A stretch of 19,223 bases of DNA from positions 1 through 19,223 of the forward strand of contig JAHFCV010000020.1 of the NCBI GenBank assembly GCA_023249275.1, read 5' to 3'. The translations under genes were made by a program, and so were the position numbers. The notes under the pieces were generated by a model, which searched no databases, was not told the origin of the DNA, and worked only from the letters and a program-made list of their open reading frames with translations. The number at the start of each line of letters is the position of its first letter. Within the stretch, counting starts at the first letter, position 1. This document shows, piece after piece, positions 7,334 through 13,899 of this stretch. The stretch comes from Candidatus Methanoperedens sp. Lineage in GTDB: Archaea > Halobacteriota > Methanosarcinia > Methanosarcinales > Methanoperedenaceae.

Positions 7334-7413
7334 ATGAAAAACTTTAGGAAAGTTTTATCAAAAGAAGGGTATGCGAAGCATACCCTATACCGCATAAAGC
7401 GAGGTGTCGCTTT
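7334..7413 (+). mobile_element. Putative 80-bp palindromic insertion ahead of rpl5
   Basis: Three perfect hairpins lie head to tail: AAAACTTT/AAAGTTTT (7338-7356, loop AGG), AGGGTATGC/GCATACCCT (7366-7386, loop GAA), and CATAAAGCGA/TCGCTTTATG (7393-7416, loop GGTG). Most of the block is stem or loop. ATGAA occurs at 7334 and again at 7414. Removing 7334-7413 restores the order GGTGAT, five bases, ATGAATCTTATGAG, which would be an ideal rpl5 start. This supports insertion of a miniature element with a 5-bp target duplication. The hairpins and repeat are seen; the insertion history is inferred. Confidence 0.6.
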
Positions 7414-7417
7414 ATGA
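7334..7417 (+). CDS. 27-codon ORF upstream of rpl5
   Basis: This frame starts at an ATG five bases after GGTGAT (7323-7328), the best ribosome site at this junction, and encodes a strongly basic 27-residue peptide (8 Lys/Arg and 1 Glu; start MKNFRKVLSKEG, end YRIKRGVAL). Its TGA overlaps the rpl5 ATG as ATGA, the coupling arrangement used elsewhere in the operon. It is not in frame with rpl5. I do not recognise the peptide. Ribosomes leaving rps4e should enter it, so it may act as a coupling ORF that opens the hairpins, whether or not the peptide has a function. It could also be a chance frame created by the inserted hairpins. Confidence 0.5.
   Translation: MKNFRKVLSKEGYAKHTLYRIKRGVAL
7393..7416 (+). 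promoter_or_regulatory. Hairpin that sequesters the rpl5 ribosome site and start codon
   Basis: The 10-bp perfect stem CATAAAGCGA/TCGCTTTATG closes a GGTG loop. GGTG (7403-7406) is the only Shine-Dalgarno-like site for rpl5, and the AUG at 7414-7416 is the last three bases of the 3' arm. In RNA the start codon would be paired until a ribosome translating the 27-codon ORF melts the stem. This predicts dependence of uL5 synthesis on upstream translation. Confidence 0.55.
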
Positions 7418-7920
7418 ATCTTATGAGAACACCTTCTATTGATAAAGTCACAGTTCATATAGGAACTGGAGAAAGCGGTGAACGACTGACAACCGCAGAA
7501 AAATTACTGGAAACGATTGTCAAGCAAAAACCTGTCAGGACTATTGCAAAGAAAACATTGCCAACATTCTCGATAAAGAAAAGAGAACCTATCGGATGCA
7601 AAGTGACGTTAAGGGGTAAGAACGCAGGCGAGTTCCTTAAAACCGCTTTGAAAATTATTGAGAACAGGTTGAATGCATCCCAGTTTGATGAAAACGGGAA
7701 CTTTTCATTCGGGATCGAGGAGCATACCGATTTCCCGGGGATGAAATACGACCCTACAATAGGCATATACGGGATGGATATTAACGTGGCATTGAAACGT
7801 CCAGGATACAGGATACGCACAAGAAAAATCGAACAGCGTAAACTACCGCAGGGTCACAGGTTGAAAAAAGAAGAGGCGATTTCTTTTTTAAAGGAAAAGT
7901 ACGGCGCGGAGGTAATTTAA
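7414..7920 (+). CDS. rpl5: 50S ribosomal protein L5 (uL5)
   Basis: 168 residues, archaeal length. The family opening LMRTPSIDKVTVHIGTGES is followed by TIAKKTLPTFSIKKREPIGC, KVTLRGKNAGEFL, and the C-terminal region with EEHTDFPGMKYDPTIGIYGM and RIRTRKIEQRKLPQGHR. uL5 binds 5S rRNA and contacts the P-site tRNA. The start at 7414 (MNLMRTP) is preferred to the ATG at 7423 because it overlaps the upstream ORF stop and has GGTG 7 bases before it. The unusual leader is described separately. rps14 begins directly after the stop. Confidence 0.96.
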   Translation: MNLMRTPSIDKVTVHIGTGESGERLTTAEKLLETIVKQKPVRTIAKKTLPTFSIKKREPIGCKVTLRGKNAGEFLKTALKIIENRLNASQFDENGNFSFGIEEHTDFPGMKYDPTIGIYGMDINVALKRPGYRIRTRKIEQRKLPQGHRLKKEEAISFLKEKYGAEVI

Positions 7921-8073
7921 ATGGAACGAAGTAAGAAAAAATTCGGAGCAGGTGCTAATGTCTGCAAACGCTGCGGCAGAAAACAGGGGCTTGTCCGGAA
8001 ATACGACATATACCTCTGCAGGCAGTGCTTCAGGGAAATTGCTTATGATATGGGCTTTGAGAAATATACGTAG
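7921..8073 (+). CDS. rps14: 30S ribosomal protein S14, zinc type (uS14)
   Basis: A 50-residue protein with the four zinc-binding cysteines of type-Z uS14 (Cys15 and Cys18 in VCKRCGRKQG, Cys33 and Cys36 in YLCRQCFRE), then the conserved end IAYDMGFEKY. It is a late-assembling protein of the small-subunit head. The ATG at 7921 follows the rpl5 TAA with no gap; its own TAG is part of the AGGTGAT site for rps8. Confidence 0.96.
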   Translation: MERSKKKFGAGANVCKRCGRKQGLVRKYDIYLCRQCFREIAYDMGFEKYT

Positions 8074-8082
8074 GTGATTATA

Positions 8083-8472
8083 ATGTTATTAGATTCATTA
8101 GCAGATGCATTGTCAACAATGAAAAATGCAGAAAGTGTAGGCAAATCCGAATGTACGATCAGCCCCGCTTCAAAACTTATAGGAAGCGTGCTTAAGGTCA
8201 TGAAGGATAAAGGATACATCGGCGAATTCGAATTTATCGACGATGGGAAATCCGGTGTGTTTAAAGTCCAGCTTAAAGGAAAAATCAATAAGTGTGGAGT
8301 AATCAGACCCCGCCATGCTGTCAAGAATACTGAATTTGAGAAATGGGAAAAACGCTTCCTTCCGGCGAGGGGCTTTGGTTCCATTATCCTGACCACGCCA
8401 GACGGCGTTATGACCCACAATGAAGCCAGAGAGAATGGTATTGGCGGGCAGTTGCTCGCTTATGTTTATTAG
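8083..8472 (+). CDS. rps8: 30S ribosomal protein S8 (uS8)
   Basis: 129 residues, the normal archaeal size. Motifs are LLDSLADALSTMKNAESVGK, KVMKDKGYIGEFEFIDDG, GVIRPRHAVKN and the C-terminal RGFGSIILTTPDGVMTHNEA ending GGQLLAYVY. uS8 is a primary binder of 16S rRNA helix 21. The ATG at 8083 is preferred to a GTG at 8074 that lies inside the ribosome site AGGTGAT. Confidence 0.97.
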   Translation: MLLDSLADALSTMKNAESVGKSECTISPASKLIGSVLKVMKDKGYIGEFEFIDDGKSGVFKVQLKGKINKCGVIRPRHAVKNTEFEKWEKRFLPARGFGSIILTTPDGVMTHNEARENGIGGQLLAYVY

Positions 8473-8481
8473 GTGAATGTT

Positions 8482-9006
8482 ATGGAAACCAAGAGAACAA
8501 TAGGAATTCCTGAGGGCGTGAACGTCACTATAGATAAAATGGATGTTTCAGTTTCAGGCCCGCAGGGACAGCTCAAAAGAGAACTCTGGTACCCGGGAAT
8601 TACAATCAAGAAAGTTGATTCTGAAGTTGTTGTGGGGACAGAGGAGAAAAGAAGAGAACAGCTTGCAATGCTGGGAACGTTTGAATCCCATTTAAAAAAT
8701 ATGATTGCCGGCGTAAGCAAGGGATACGAATATGAGATGAAAGTGGTTTATTCGCATTTCCCTATACAATTAAAAGCAGAAGGAAAACAGGTAATAATAG
8801 GTAATTTCCTGGGCGAAAAGAAAGCAAGAAAAGCCAATATCCTCGGTGATACCAGGGTCACAATAAAAGGAGACCAGGTTGTTGTTTCCGGTATAAACAA
8901 GGAAGATGTGGGACAGACGGCTGCCAACATACGGACAGCTACAAAGATCAAACGATTCGATCCCAGGGTGTTCCAGGATGGAGTTTACCTTGTTGAGAGG
9001 CGGTGA
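8482..9006 (+). CDS. rpl6: 50S ribosomal protein L6 (uL6)
   Basis: 174 residues with the two repeated domains of uL6: IPEGVNVTIDKMDVSVSGPQ GQLKREL in the first, and FPIQLKAEGKQVIIGNFLGE KKARKA with VTIKGDQVVVSGINKEDVGQ in the second. It sits near the factor-binding region of the large subunit. The ATG at 8482 follows AGGTGA; the in-frame GTG at 8473 overlaps that site. The stop overlaps the GGTGAG used by rpl32e. Confidence 0.97.
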   Translation: METKRTIGIPEGVNVTIDKMDVSVSGPQGQLKRELWYPGITIKKVDSEVVVGTEEKRREQLAMLGTFESHLKNMIAGVSKGYEYEMKVVYSHFPIQLKAEGKQVIIGNFLGEKKARKANILGDTRVTIKGDQVVVSGINKEDVGQTAANIRTATKIKRFDPRVFQDGVYLVERR

Positions 9007-9011
9007 GATAT

Positions 9012-9647
9012 ATGGAAGATGAAGCAATCAAACAGCTCACAACCCTTGACGGGGTTGGCAAAGCTAAAGCGAAATTACTCTACGATGCAGGATTTAAAGA
9101 TATTAATTCAATAAAAAAAGCAAGCCTGGATAAAATTGCAGGTATCAAAGGAATAGGAGAGAAACTTGCAAACAGGATTAAAGCCTCTGCCGGTGAAATG
9201 GCTATTGAAGAAGAAAAGCCAGTGGAACAAATAGAAGCGCCAGAGATTACTGTTGCTCTTGATGCTGAAACCAAGAGGCTTCTTAACGTCAGGAAAAAAC
9301 AGAAAAGCAAAAAACCAGAGTTCAAGCAGACAGATTCACATAAGAAAAAGAAGCTTGCAGATTACTGGAGAAGACCGGACGGCATTCATAATAAGACGCG
9401 GTATGCTGTTAAAGGCAAAACCCCTCTTGTAGAGGCAGGTTACGGCAGTCCGGCGCTCGTCAGAGGACTTCATCCTTCGGGCTTTGAGGATGTCGTGGTG
9501 AACAATTTAAAGGAGATTGAATCCCTGAAAGGCGGGCAAGCTGCCAGGATCGCTCATACCGTGGGAGCAAGAAAACGCGCCCTCATAGAAAAAAGGGCTT
9601 CTGAATTAGGATTTAAGATTTTAAACCCCACAAGGAGGGAAGCATAA
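9012..9647 (+). CDS. rpl32e: 50S ribosomal protein L32e (eL32) with N-terminal helix-hairpin-helix domain
   Basis: 211 residues. The C-terminal two thirds is eL32 (KPEFKQTDSHKKKKLADYWR RPDGIHNKTRY, then GYGSPALVRGLHPSGFEDVV and ARIAHTVGARKRALIEKRA). The first 60 or so residues hold a helix-hairpin-helix module, with LDGVGKAKAKLLYDAGF and IAGIKGIGEKLANRIK, followed by an acidic linker. Such extensions are known in haloarchaeal and methanosarcinal eL32, so this supports that lineage rather than being new. The start at 9012 follows GGTGAG. Confidence 0.95.
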   Translation: MEDEAIKQLTTLDGVGKAKAKLLYDAGFKDINSIKKASLDKIAGIKGIGEKLANRIKASAGEMAIEEEKPVEQIEAPEITVALDAETKRLLNVRKKQKSKKPEFKQTDSHKKKKLADYWRRPDGIHNKTRYAVKGKTPLVEAGYGSPALVRGLHPSGFEDVVVNNLKEIESLKGGQAARIAHTVGARKRALIEKRASELGFKILNPTRREA

Positions 9648-9648
9648 C

Positions 9649-10101
9649 ATGACGGATCTCGCTAACCAAAGACGGCTTGCTGCCGAGGTAATGGATATCG
9701 GAGTCCACAGGGTATGGCTTGACCCTGAAGCCTCCAAGGACATATCGGCTGCATTAACACGGGAAGATATTCGTAAATTGATTGAAGAAAAAAAGGTCGG
9801 TAAAAAGGAAATAAAAGGAATAAGCCGCGGAAGAGCGCGCAAAGTGGATGAAGCTCGCGCCTATGGGCACAGGAAAGGGCACGGATCAAGAAACGGAGCA
9901 AAAGGCGCCCGAAGACCGAAGAAAGAGCAGTGGATGAAGAAAATCCGGGCTCTGCGCAGCCAGCTTCGGGAAATGAGGGAAAATAAAGCAATTGATGTCC
10001 CTGCATACAGGAAATTATACCGCAAAGCAAAAGGCGGAGAATATCGGAGCAGGGCGCACCTGAAAGCTCACATAGAGCAGCTTAAAGGCAAGGAGGTCTG
10101 A
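9649..10101 (+). CDS. rpl19e: 50S ribosomal protein L19e (eL19)
   Basis: 150 residues, archaeal/eukaryotic only. The opening TDLANQRRLAAEVMDIGVHR VWLDPE, the middle RGRARKVDEARAYGHRKGHG SRNGAKGARRPKK, and the helix LRSQLREMRENKAIDVPAYR are all typical. It forms an intersubunit bridge. AAGGAGG at 9632-9638 sets the start. Spacing to rpl18 is two bases. Confidence 0.97.
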   Translation: MTDLANQRRLAAEVMDIGVHRVWLDPEASKDISAALTREDIRKLIEEKKVGKKEIKGISRGRARKVDEARAYGHRKGHGSRNGAKGARRPKKEQWMKKIRALRSQLREMRENKAIDVPAYRKLYRKAKGGEYRSRAHLKAHIEQLKGKEV

Positions 10102-10103
10102 AT

Positions 10104-10619
10104 ATGGCGACTGGAGCAAGATACAGGGTAAAGTTCAGAAGGGTAAGAGACGGTAAGACTGATTACCGGGCAAGAAAACAATTGCTAATTTCGAGAAAAC
10201 CCCGCCTTGTAGTTAGAAAAAGTTTAAACAATACACTGTTACAGATAGTAGTTCCCCAGGCAGCGGGAGATGTTACACTTGTTTCCGCAAACACAAGCGA
10301 TTTAAAGAAATACGGGTATACTGGAGGAACCGGAAATATCACATCCGCATACCTGGCAGGATTATTGCTGGGATACCGTGCAAAGAAATCAGGGCAGAAA
10401 GAGGCAATACTTGACGCCGGGTTGTATCATACAACCAAGGGCGGACGGTTATTTGCCGCTTTAAAAGGAGCCGTGGACGCTGGCATGGAAATACCCCATG
10501 ATGCGGAAATATTCCCATCCGAAGACAGGATTACAGGCAAGCACATAGACAAATACAGAAAAACCAACTTATCGGAGCAATTCGCGAGAGTTGTGCAAAA
10601 AATCCAGGCAGAGGGATAA
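10104..10619 (+). CDS. rpl18: 50S ribosomal protein L18 (uL18)
   Basis: 171 residues, the long archaeal/eukaryotic (L5e-like) version. Family blocks are ATGARYRVKFRRVRDGKTDY RARKQLL, the KPRLVVRKSLNNTLLQIV strand, YGYTGGTGNITSAYLAGLLL GYRAKKSG, and GLYHTTKGGRLFAALKGAVD AG. It binds 5S rRNA together with uL5. AAGGAGG precedes the start. Confidence 0.97.
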   Translation: MATGARYRVKFRRVRDGKTDYRARKQLLISRKPRLVVRKSLNNTLLQIVVPQAAGDVTLVSANTSDLKKYGYTGGTGNITSAYLAGLLLGYRAKKSGQKEAILDAGLYHTTKGGRLFAALKGAVDAGMEIPHDAEIFPSEDRITGKHIDKYRKTNLSEQFARVVQKIQAEG

Positions 10620-10620
10620 C

Positions 10621-11241
10621 ATGAGAGATAAAGGATTCGAAGCAGAGAAAGTAGAATGGGTTCCTCAAACAAGACTGGGTAAACTGGTCAAAGAGGGACA
10701 GGTGACGACCATGGGAGAAGCCCTTGCGTCAGGACTGCCCATAAGGGAATACCAGATAGTGGACGCATTGCTGCCTGAAATACGAGATGAAGTTCTGGAC
10801 ATCAACATGGTGCAAAGAATGACCGACTCGGGCAGGCGGGTAAAATTCAGAGCCACTGTAATAGTAGGCAACGGCGATGGTTTTATTGGAATCGGCGAGG
10901 GAAAGGACGTCCAGGTAGGCGTGGCTATCAGAAAAGCGATAGATACTGCCAAGATGAATATAATAAGCATTAAAAGAGGCTGCGGTTCATGGGAATGCGG
11001 CTGCGGGCTTGGACATACGGTGCCCTTTGAAGTTACGGGTAAAGCAGGAAGTGTGGAAGTAAGTCTCAAACCTGCGCCTCGCGGGCTTGGACTGGCATCC
11101 GGAGGAACTGCAAAAAAGGTTCTTGAAATTGCAGGTATAAAAGATGTCTGGACAAAGGTATATGGCGAGACGAGGACGACCATAAATTTTGCAAAGGCAA
11201 CGTTTGACGCTCTTATGAGAACCACTACAATGAAGGTGTGA
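10621..11241 (+). CDS. rps5: 30S ribosomal protein S5 (uS5)
   Basis: 206 residues, archaeal type. The double-stranded RNA-binding-like N-domain contains MVQRMTDSGRRVKFRATVIV GNGDGFIGIGEGKDVQVGVA, and the C-domain the archaeal signature IKRGCGSWECGCGLGHTVPF and KPAPRGLGLASGGTAKKVLE IAGIKDVW. It lines the mRNA entry channel and affects accuracy. The ATG at 10621, one base after the rpl18 TAA, fits GAGGGAT upstream; an in-frame codon at 10591 would overlap rpl18. Confidence 0.97.
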   Translation: MRDKGFEAEKVEWVPQTRLGKLVKEGQVTTMGEALASGLPIREYQIVDALLPEIRDEVLDINMVQRMTDSGRRVKFRATVIVGNGDGFIGIGEGKDVQVGVAIRKAIDTAKMNIISIKRGCGSWECGCGLGHTVPFEVTGKAGSVEVSLKPAPRGLGLASGGTAKKVLEIAGIKDVWTKVYGETRTTINFAKATFDALMRTTTMKV

Positions 11242-11244
11242 AAA

Positions 11245-11706
11245 ATGTACGCGGCAGTTAGATTACGAGGCGGCGTGAAGACGCGGCAGGACATCAGGGA
11301 TACGTTGAGCATGATACGTCTTGACAGGATAAACCACTGTGTGCTCCTTCCTGAGACGCCAAGTTACCAGGGAATGATCCATAAAGCAAAGGATTACATT
11401 GCATGGGGCGTAATAGCGCCTGAAACCCTTGCACAGATGCTGGAAAACAGGGGTAAGCTCGAAGGCGGGGATGCCCTGACAGTGGAATATCTTAGCAAAA
11501 ACACTAAATTCAAATCTTTCGGTGAGCTTGCAAAAGCAATTTGCGAAGGGAAAGTTTCAATGAACGACATTCCAAAATTAAAACCGGTTTTCAGGATGCA
11601 TCCTGCAAGGAAAGGTCTTAAGGGAACGAAAAGGACTTTCCAGGAAGGAGGAGACCTTGGATTCCACGGGACTGAAATAAACACCCTGTTGAACAAGATG
11701 AGGTAA
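11245..11706 (+). CDS. rpl30: 50S ribosomal protein L30 (uL30)
   Basis: 153 residues, the long archaeal/eukaryotic L7-like version. Recognisable blocks are YAAVRLRGGVKTRQDIRDTL SMIRLDRINHCVLLPETP, GMIHKAKDYIAWGVI, and the end FRMHPARKGLKGTKRTFQEG GDLGFHG. AAGGTGTGA upstream supplies the ribosome site and contains the rps5 stop. Confidence 0.97.
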   Translation: MYAAVRLRGGVKTRQDIRDTLSMIRLDRINHCVLLPETPSYQGMIHKAKDYIAWGVIAPETLAQMLENRGKLEGGDALTVEYLSKNTKFKSFGELAKAICEGKVSMNDIPKLKPVFRMHPARKGLKGTKRTFQEGGDLGFHGTEINTLLNKMR

Positions 11707-11711
11707 TTATT

Positions 11712-12170
11712 ATGGCAAAACAAAAAACCAAGAAATTCAGGGGATCAAGAACCTGCGGCGGAGGCACGCATAAGAACCGAAGAGGCGGAGGAAGCCGCGG
11801 AGGACGCGGAAATGCAGGAACCTGCAAGCATCACTTTGTCCGCTCCATGCAGCGGGGCTTGAGTTTCGGAAAGCACGGGTTTAAACGCCCCTCCTCAACG
11901 ATATCTGATAAAGTCATTGTCAACGTGGGCGAGCTCGATGAGGCTATCGAACAACTTGTAACAGACGGCTTTGCAGAAAAGAAAGGGAATGGATTCCATA
12001 TAGACCTTGCAAATATCGGCATCGAAAAAGTGCTGGGCAGCGGAAAAGTTACAAAACCCATCTTTATTACAGCCGGTGAATTTTCGTCTGTTGCAAAGCA
12101 GAAAATCGAGGAGGCTAAAGGAAAACTAACAGCCTCAATTGAAAAAACAGAGACGCCAGAACCAGAGTAA
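11712..12170 (+). CDS. rpl15: 50S ribosomal protein L15 (uL15)
   Basis: 152 residues. The N-terminal rRNA-binding tail is rich in Gly, Arg and Lys (FRGSRTCGGGTHKNRRGGGS RGGRGNAG) and is followed by KHHFV and KHGFKRPSSTI, typical of archaeal uL15. The globular part ends in a short acidic tail. It abuts rpl30 (five bases) and leads into secY, its usual archaeal partner. Confidence 0.97.
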   Translation: MAKQKTKKFRGSRTCGGGTHKNRRGGGSRGGRGNAGTCKHHFVRSMQRGLSFGKHGFKRPSSTISDKVIVNVGELDEAIEQLVTDGFAEKKGNGFHIDLANIGIEKVLGSGKVTKPIFITAGEFSSVAKQKIEEAKGKLTASIEKTETPEPE

Positions 12171-12176
12171 AATAAT

Positions 12177-13661
12177 ATGGCTTTTGAAAGTCTTGCACCC
12201 CTATTGAACCGCCTGCCTGCGGTATCCAGACCCGAAGGACATGTTCATTTCAAGAAAAAACTGGGCTGGACACTGGGCATTCTTGTCCTGTATTTCGCAT
12301 TGGCGAATATCCCTTTGTTCGGGCTGGATAAAAGCTCGATTGACCTTTTTGAGCTTTACCGCGCATTCTTTGCAGGCGCATCAGGTTCGCTCATGGTGCT
12401 GGGAATAGGACCGATAGTTACGGCTTCTATAGTGTTGCAATTGCTCGTGGGAGCAAATGTCATCAAGATGGATCTTAGCGATCCGCACCAGCAGGCTATT
12501 TTCCAGGGTTTGCAGAAACTTCTTGTCTTTGTGATGGTAGCTCTGGAAGCGCTGCCGCAAATCCTTGGGGGCTATATGCGCCCGGATGCAGGATTGGCTG
12601 CGCAGCTTGGCGTGGACGTGAGTGTAATAACCTTATTGTTGTTCATACAGATATGCATCGGCGGCATACTCATTCTATATATGGATGAGATTGTCTCCAA
12701 ATGGGGCATTGGCTCCGGCGTGGGAATGTTCATTATTGCAGGTGTGTCGCAGCAGATTATAACAGGGATATTCAACTGGAAGGCAGATGAAACAGGATTC
12801 CCGATAGGGCTTATCCCGAAATGGCTCTATATAGCCAGTCCTTCATCGAATATCGGGCTTGATTATATCCTCACCGGCGATGGGATGTTATTCCTGCTGG
12901 TGAAAGGCGGTATCCTGGCGCTGGTCAGCACAGTCGTGATTTATCTGATGGTGGTTTATGTGGAAAGCTGCCGTATAGAGATTCCGCTGGCTCATGCAGC
13001 CGTGAGGGGCGCACGCGGCAGATTTCCTGTCAAACTCATCTATGCCAGCGTCCTGCCCATGATATTAGTTAGAGCATTGCAAGCCAACATACAGATGGTT
13101 GGGCTTATACTTTCAAGTAAAGGCATTACGATACTTGGAGAATTTAAGCAGGCTACGCCTGTGAACGGTCTTATGTATTATCTTGCTCCTATCCACAGTC
13201 CTAATGACTGGATTCCATCCCTTGTGTCATCTCATTTTACAAGTCTTGGAGTCACAGCGCCCCCGATATGGCAGATTGTGCTTCATGTCATGACCGACGC
13301 TTTCATGCTCATTATAGGAGGCATAATATTCGCTCTCTTCTGGATTGAAACAACAGGAATGGGCGCAAAGAACGTGGCTGAGAAAATCCAAAATTCAGGG
13401 ATGCAGATACCCGGTTATCGACGGAGCAGCGGGACTATGGAGCGAGTTATGCAGCGGTATATCCCCAAGGTTACCGTAATCGGCGGAGCATTCATAGGTT
13501 TGCTTACGCTCATAGCCAGCCTTCTCGGGACACTGGGAGGCGCAGGCGGAACAGGGTTATTGCTTACAGTCAGCATCATGTACAGGCTGTACGAGGATAT
13601 CGCAAGCCAGCAGATGATGGAAATGCACCCCATGATGAGAAGCTTCTTCGGGAAGGAATGA
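12177..13661 (+). CDS. secY: Preprotein translocase subunit SecY
   Basis: 494 residues, with about ten hydrophobic segments. The first membrane helix is LGWTLGILVLYFALANIPLF, followed by the plug region (ELYRAFFAGASGSLMVLGIG P). Other archaeal SecY marks are QLLVGANVIKMDLSDPHQQA, the cytoplasmic loop YVESCRIEIPLAHAAVRGAR GRFPVKLIYASVLPMILVRA, and EKIQNSGMQIPGYRRSSGTM near the end. It forms the pore of the SecYE-beta channel in the cytoplasmic membrane. It is the last gene of the operon; no adk follows, unlike many euryarchaea. Confidence 0.98.
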   Translation: MAFESLAPLLNRLPAVSRPEGHVHFKKKLGWTLGILVLYFALANIPLFGLDKSSIDLFELYRAFFAGASGSLMVLGIGPIVTASIVLQLLVGANVIKMDLSDPHQQAIFQGLQKLLVFVMVALEALPQILGGYMRPDAGLAAQLGVDVSVITLLLFIQICIGGILILYMDEIVSKWGIGSGVGMFIIAGVSQQIITGIFNWKADETGFPIGLIPKWLYIASPSSNIGLDYILTGDGMLFLLVKGGILALVSTVVIYLMVVYVESCRIEIPLAHAAVRGARGRFPVKLIYASVLPMILVRALQANIQMVGLILSSKGITILGEFKQATPVNGLMYYLAPIHSPNDWIPSLVSSHFTSLGVTAPPIWQIVLHVMTDAFMLIIGGIIFALFWIETTGMGAKNVAEKIQNSGMQIPGYRRSSGTMERVMQRYIPKVTVIGGAFIGLLTLIASLLGTLGGAGGTGLLLTVSIMYRLYEDIASQQMMEMHPMMRSFFGKE

Positions 13662-13682
13662 AAGATATTGATTTTATCGGAA

Positions 13683-13709
13683 TACCCAGCAGCTTGCTGC
13701 GGTTGGGTA
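13683..13709 (+). repeat. IS200/IS605-like hairpin 1
   Basis: TACCCA 13683-13688 pairs with TGGGTA 13704-13709; within it GCAGC 13689-13693 and GCTGC 13696-13700 pair around TT, leaving GGT (13701-13703) as a bulge. The shared core CAGCTTGCTG and the TACCC lead-in match hairpin 2, seventy bases on. The form resembles the subterminal hairpins read by HUH (Y1) transposases. No transposase or TnpB lies nearby. Confidence 0.55.
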
Positions 13710-13752
13710 CAGCCTCCCAGAAATGCAACAACAGACGAGTAGCCATGAGATA

Positions 13753-13772
13753 CCCCACAGCTTGCTGTGGGG
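13753..13772 (+). repeat. IS200/IS605-like hairpin 2
   Basis: CCCCACAGC 13753-13761 and GCTGTGGGG 13764-13772 form a perfect stem, effectively 8 bp closed by a CTTG tetraloop, followed by AGCTTCATTT. The same type of ATACCCCACAGC/GCTGTGGGG hairpin is common at ends of IS200/IS605 elements and of their transposase-free relics. With hairpin 1 it probably marks a short relic or miniature element between secY and the next gene. It might also act as the 3' end of the ribosomal transcript, but no T-tract follows. Confidence 0.6.
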
Positions 13773-13808
13773 AGCTTCATTTGTAGAGCGCTGTAAAAAA
13801 TAAATAAG

Positions 13809-13878
13809 TAATATTATATATGGTTGAATTGATATTATATCATTGAACTAATATTATACAGCAGTACTAATATTAGTA
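13809..13878 (+). promoter_or_regulatory. Four ~20-bp-spaced TAATATTATA boxes upstream of the prenyltransferase gene
   Basis: TAATATTATA at 13809, TGATATTATA at 13830, TAATATTATA at 13849 and TAATATTAGT at 13868 recur at 21, 19 and 19 bp, about two helical turns. The last copy lies within a perfect 14-bp palindrome, TACTAATATTAGTA (13865-13878). One of the boxes can be the TATA box; the regular spacing suggests additional protein binding. A similar box occurs upstream of the receiver gene at 15589-15598. Confidence 0.55.
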
Positions 13879-13899
13879 TTGTGGTTTAATTCCTTATGC

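Noticed and set aside
13753..13800. Terminator of the ribosomal operon at hairpin 2
   Set aside because: No T-rich run follows on the plus strand, and archaeal termination relies on T-tracts rather than on hairpins; the match to IS200/IS605 ends explains it better.
13809..13878. Plasmid-type replication origin (iterons)
   Set aside because: No initiator gene or partition gene is near, and the array sits at a promoter, so operator or TATA-like boxes are more likely.
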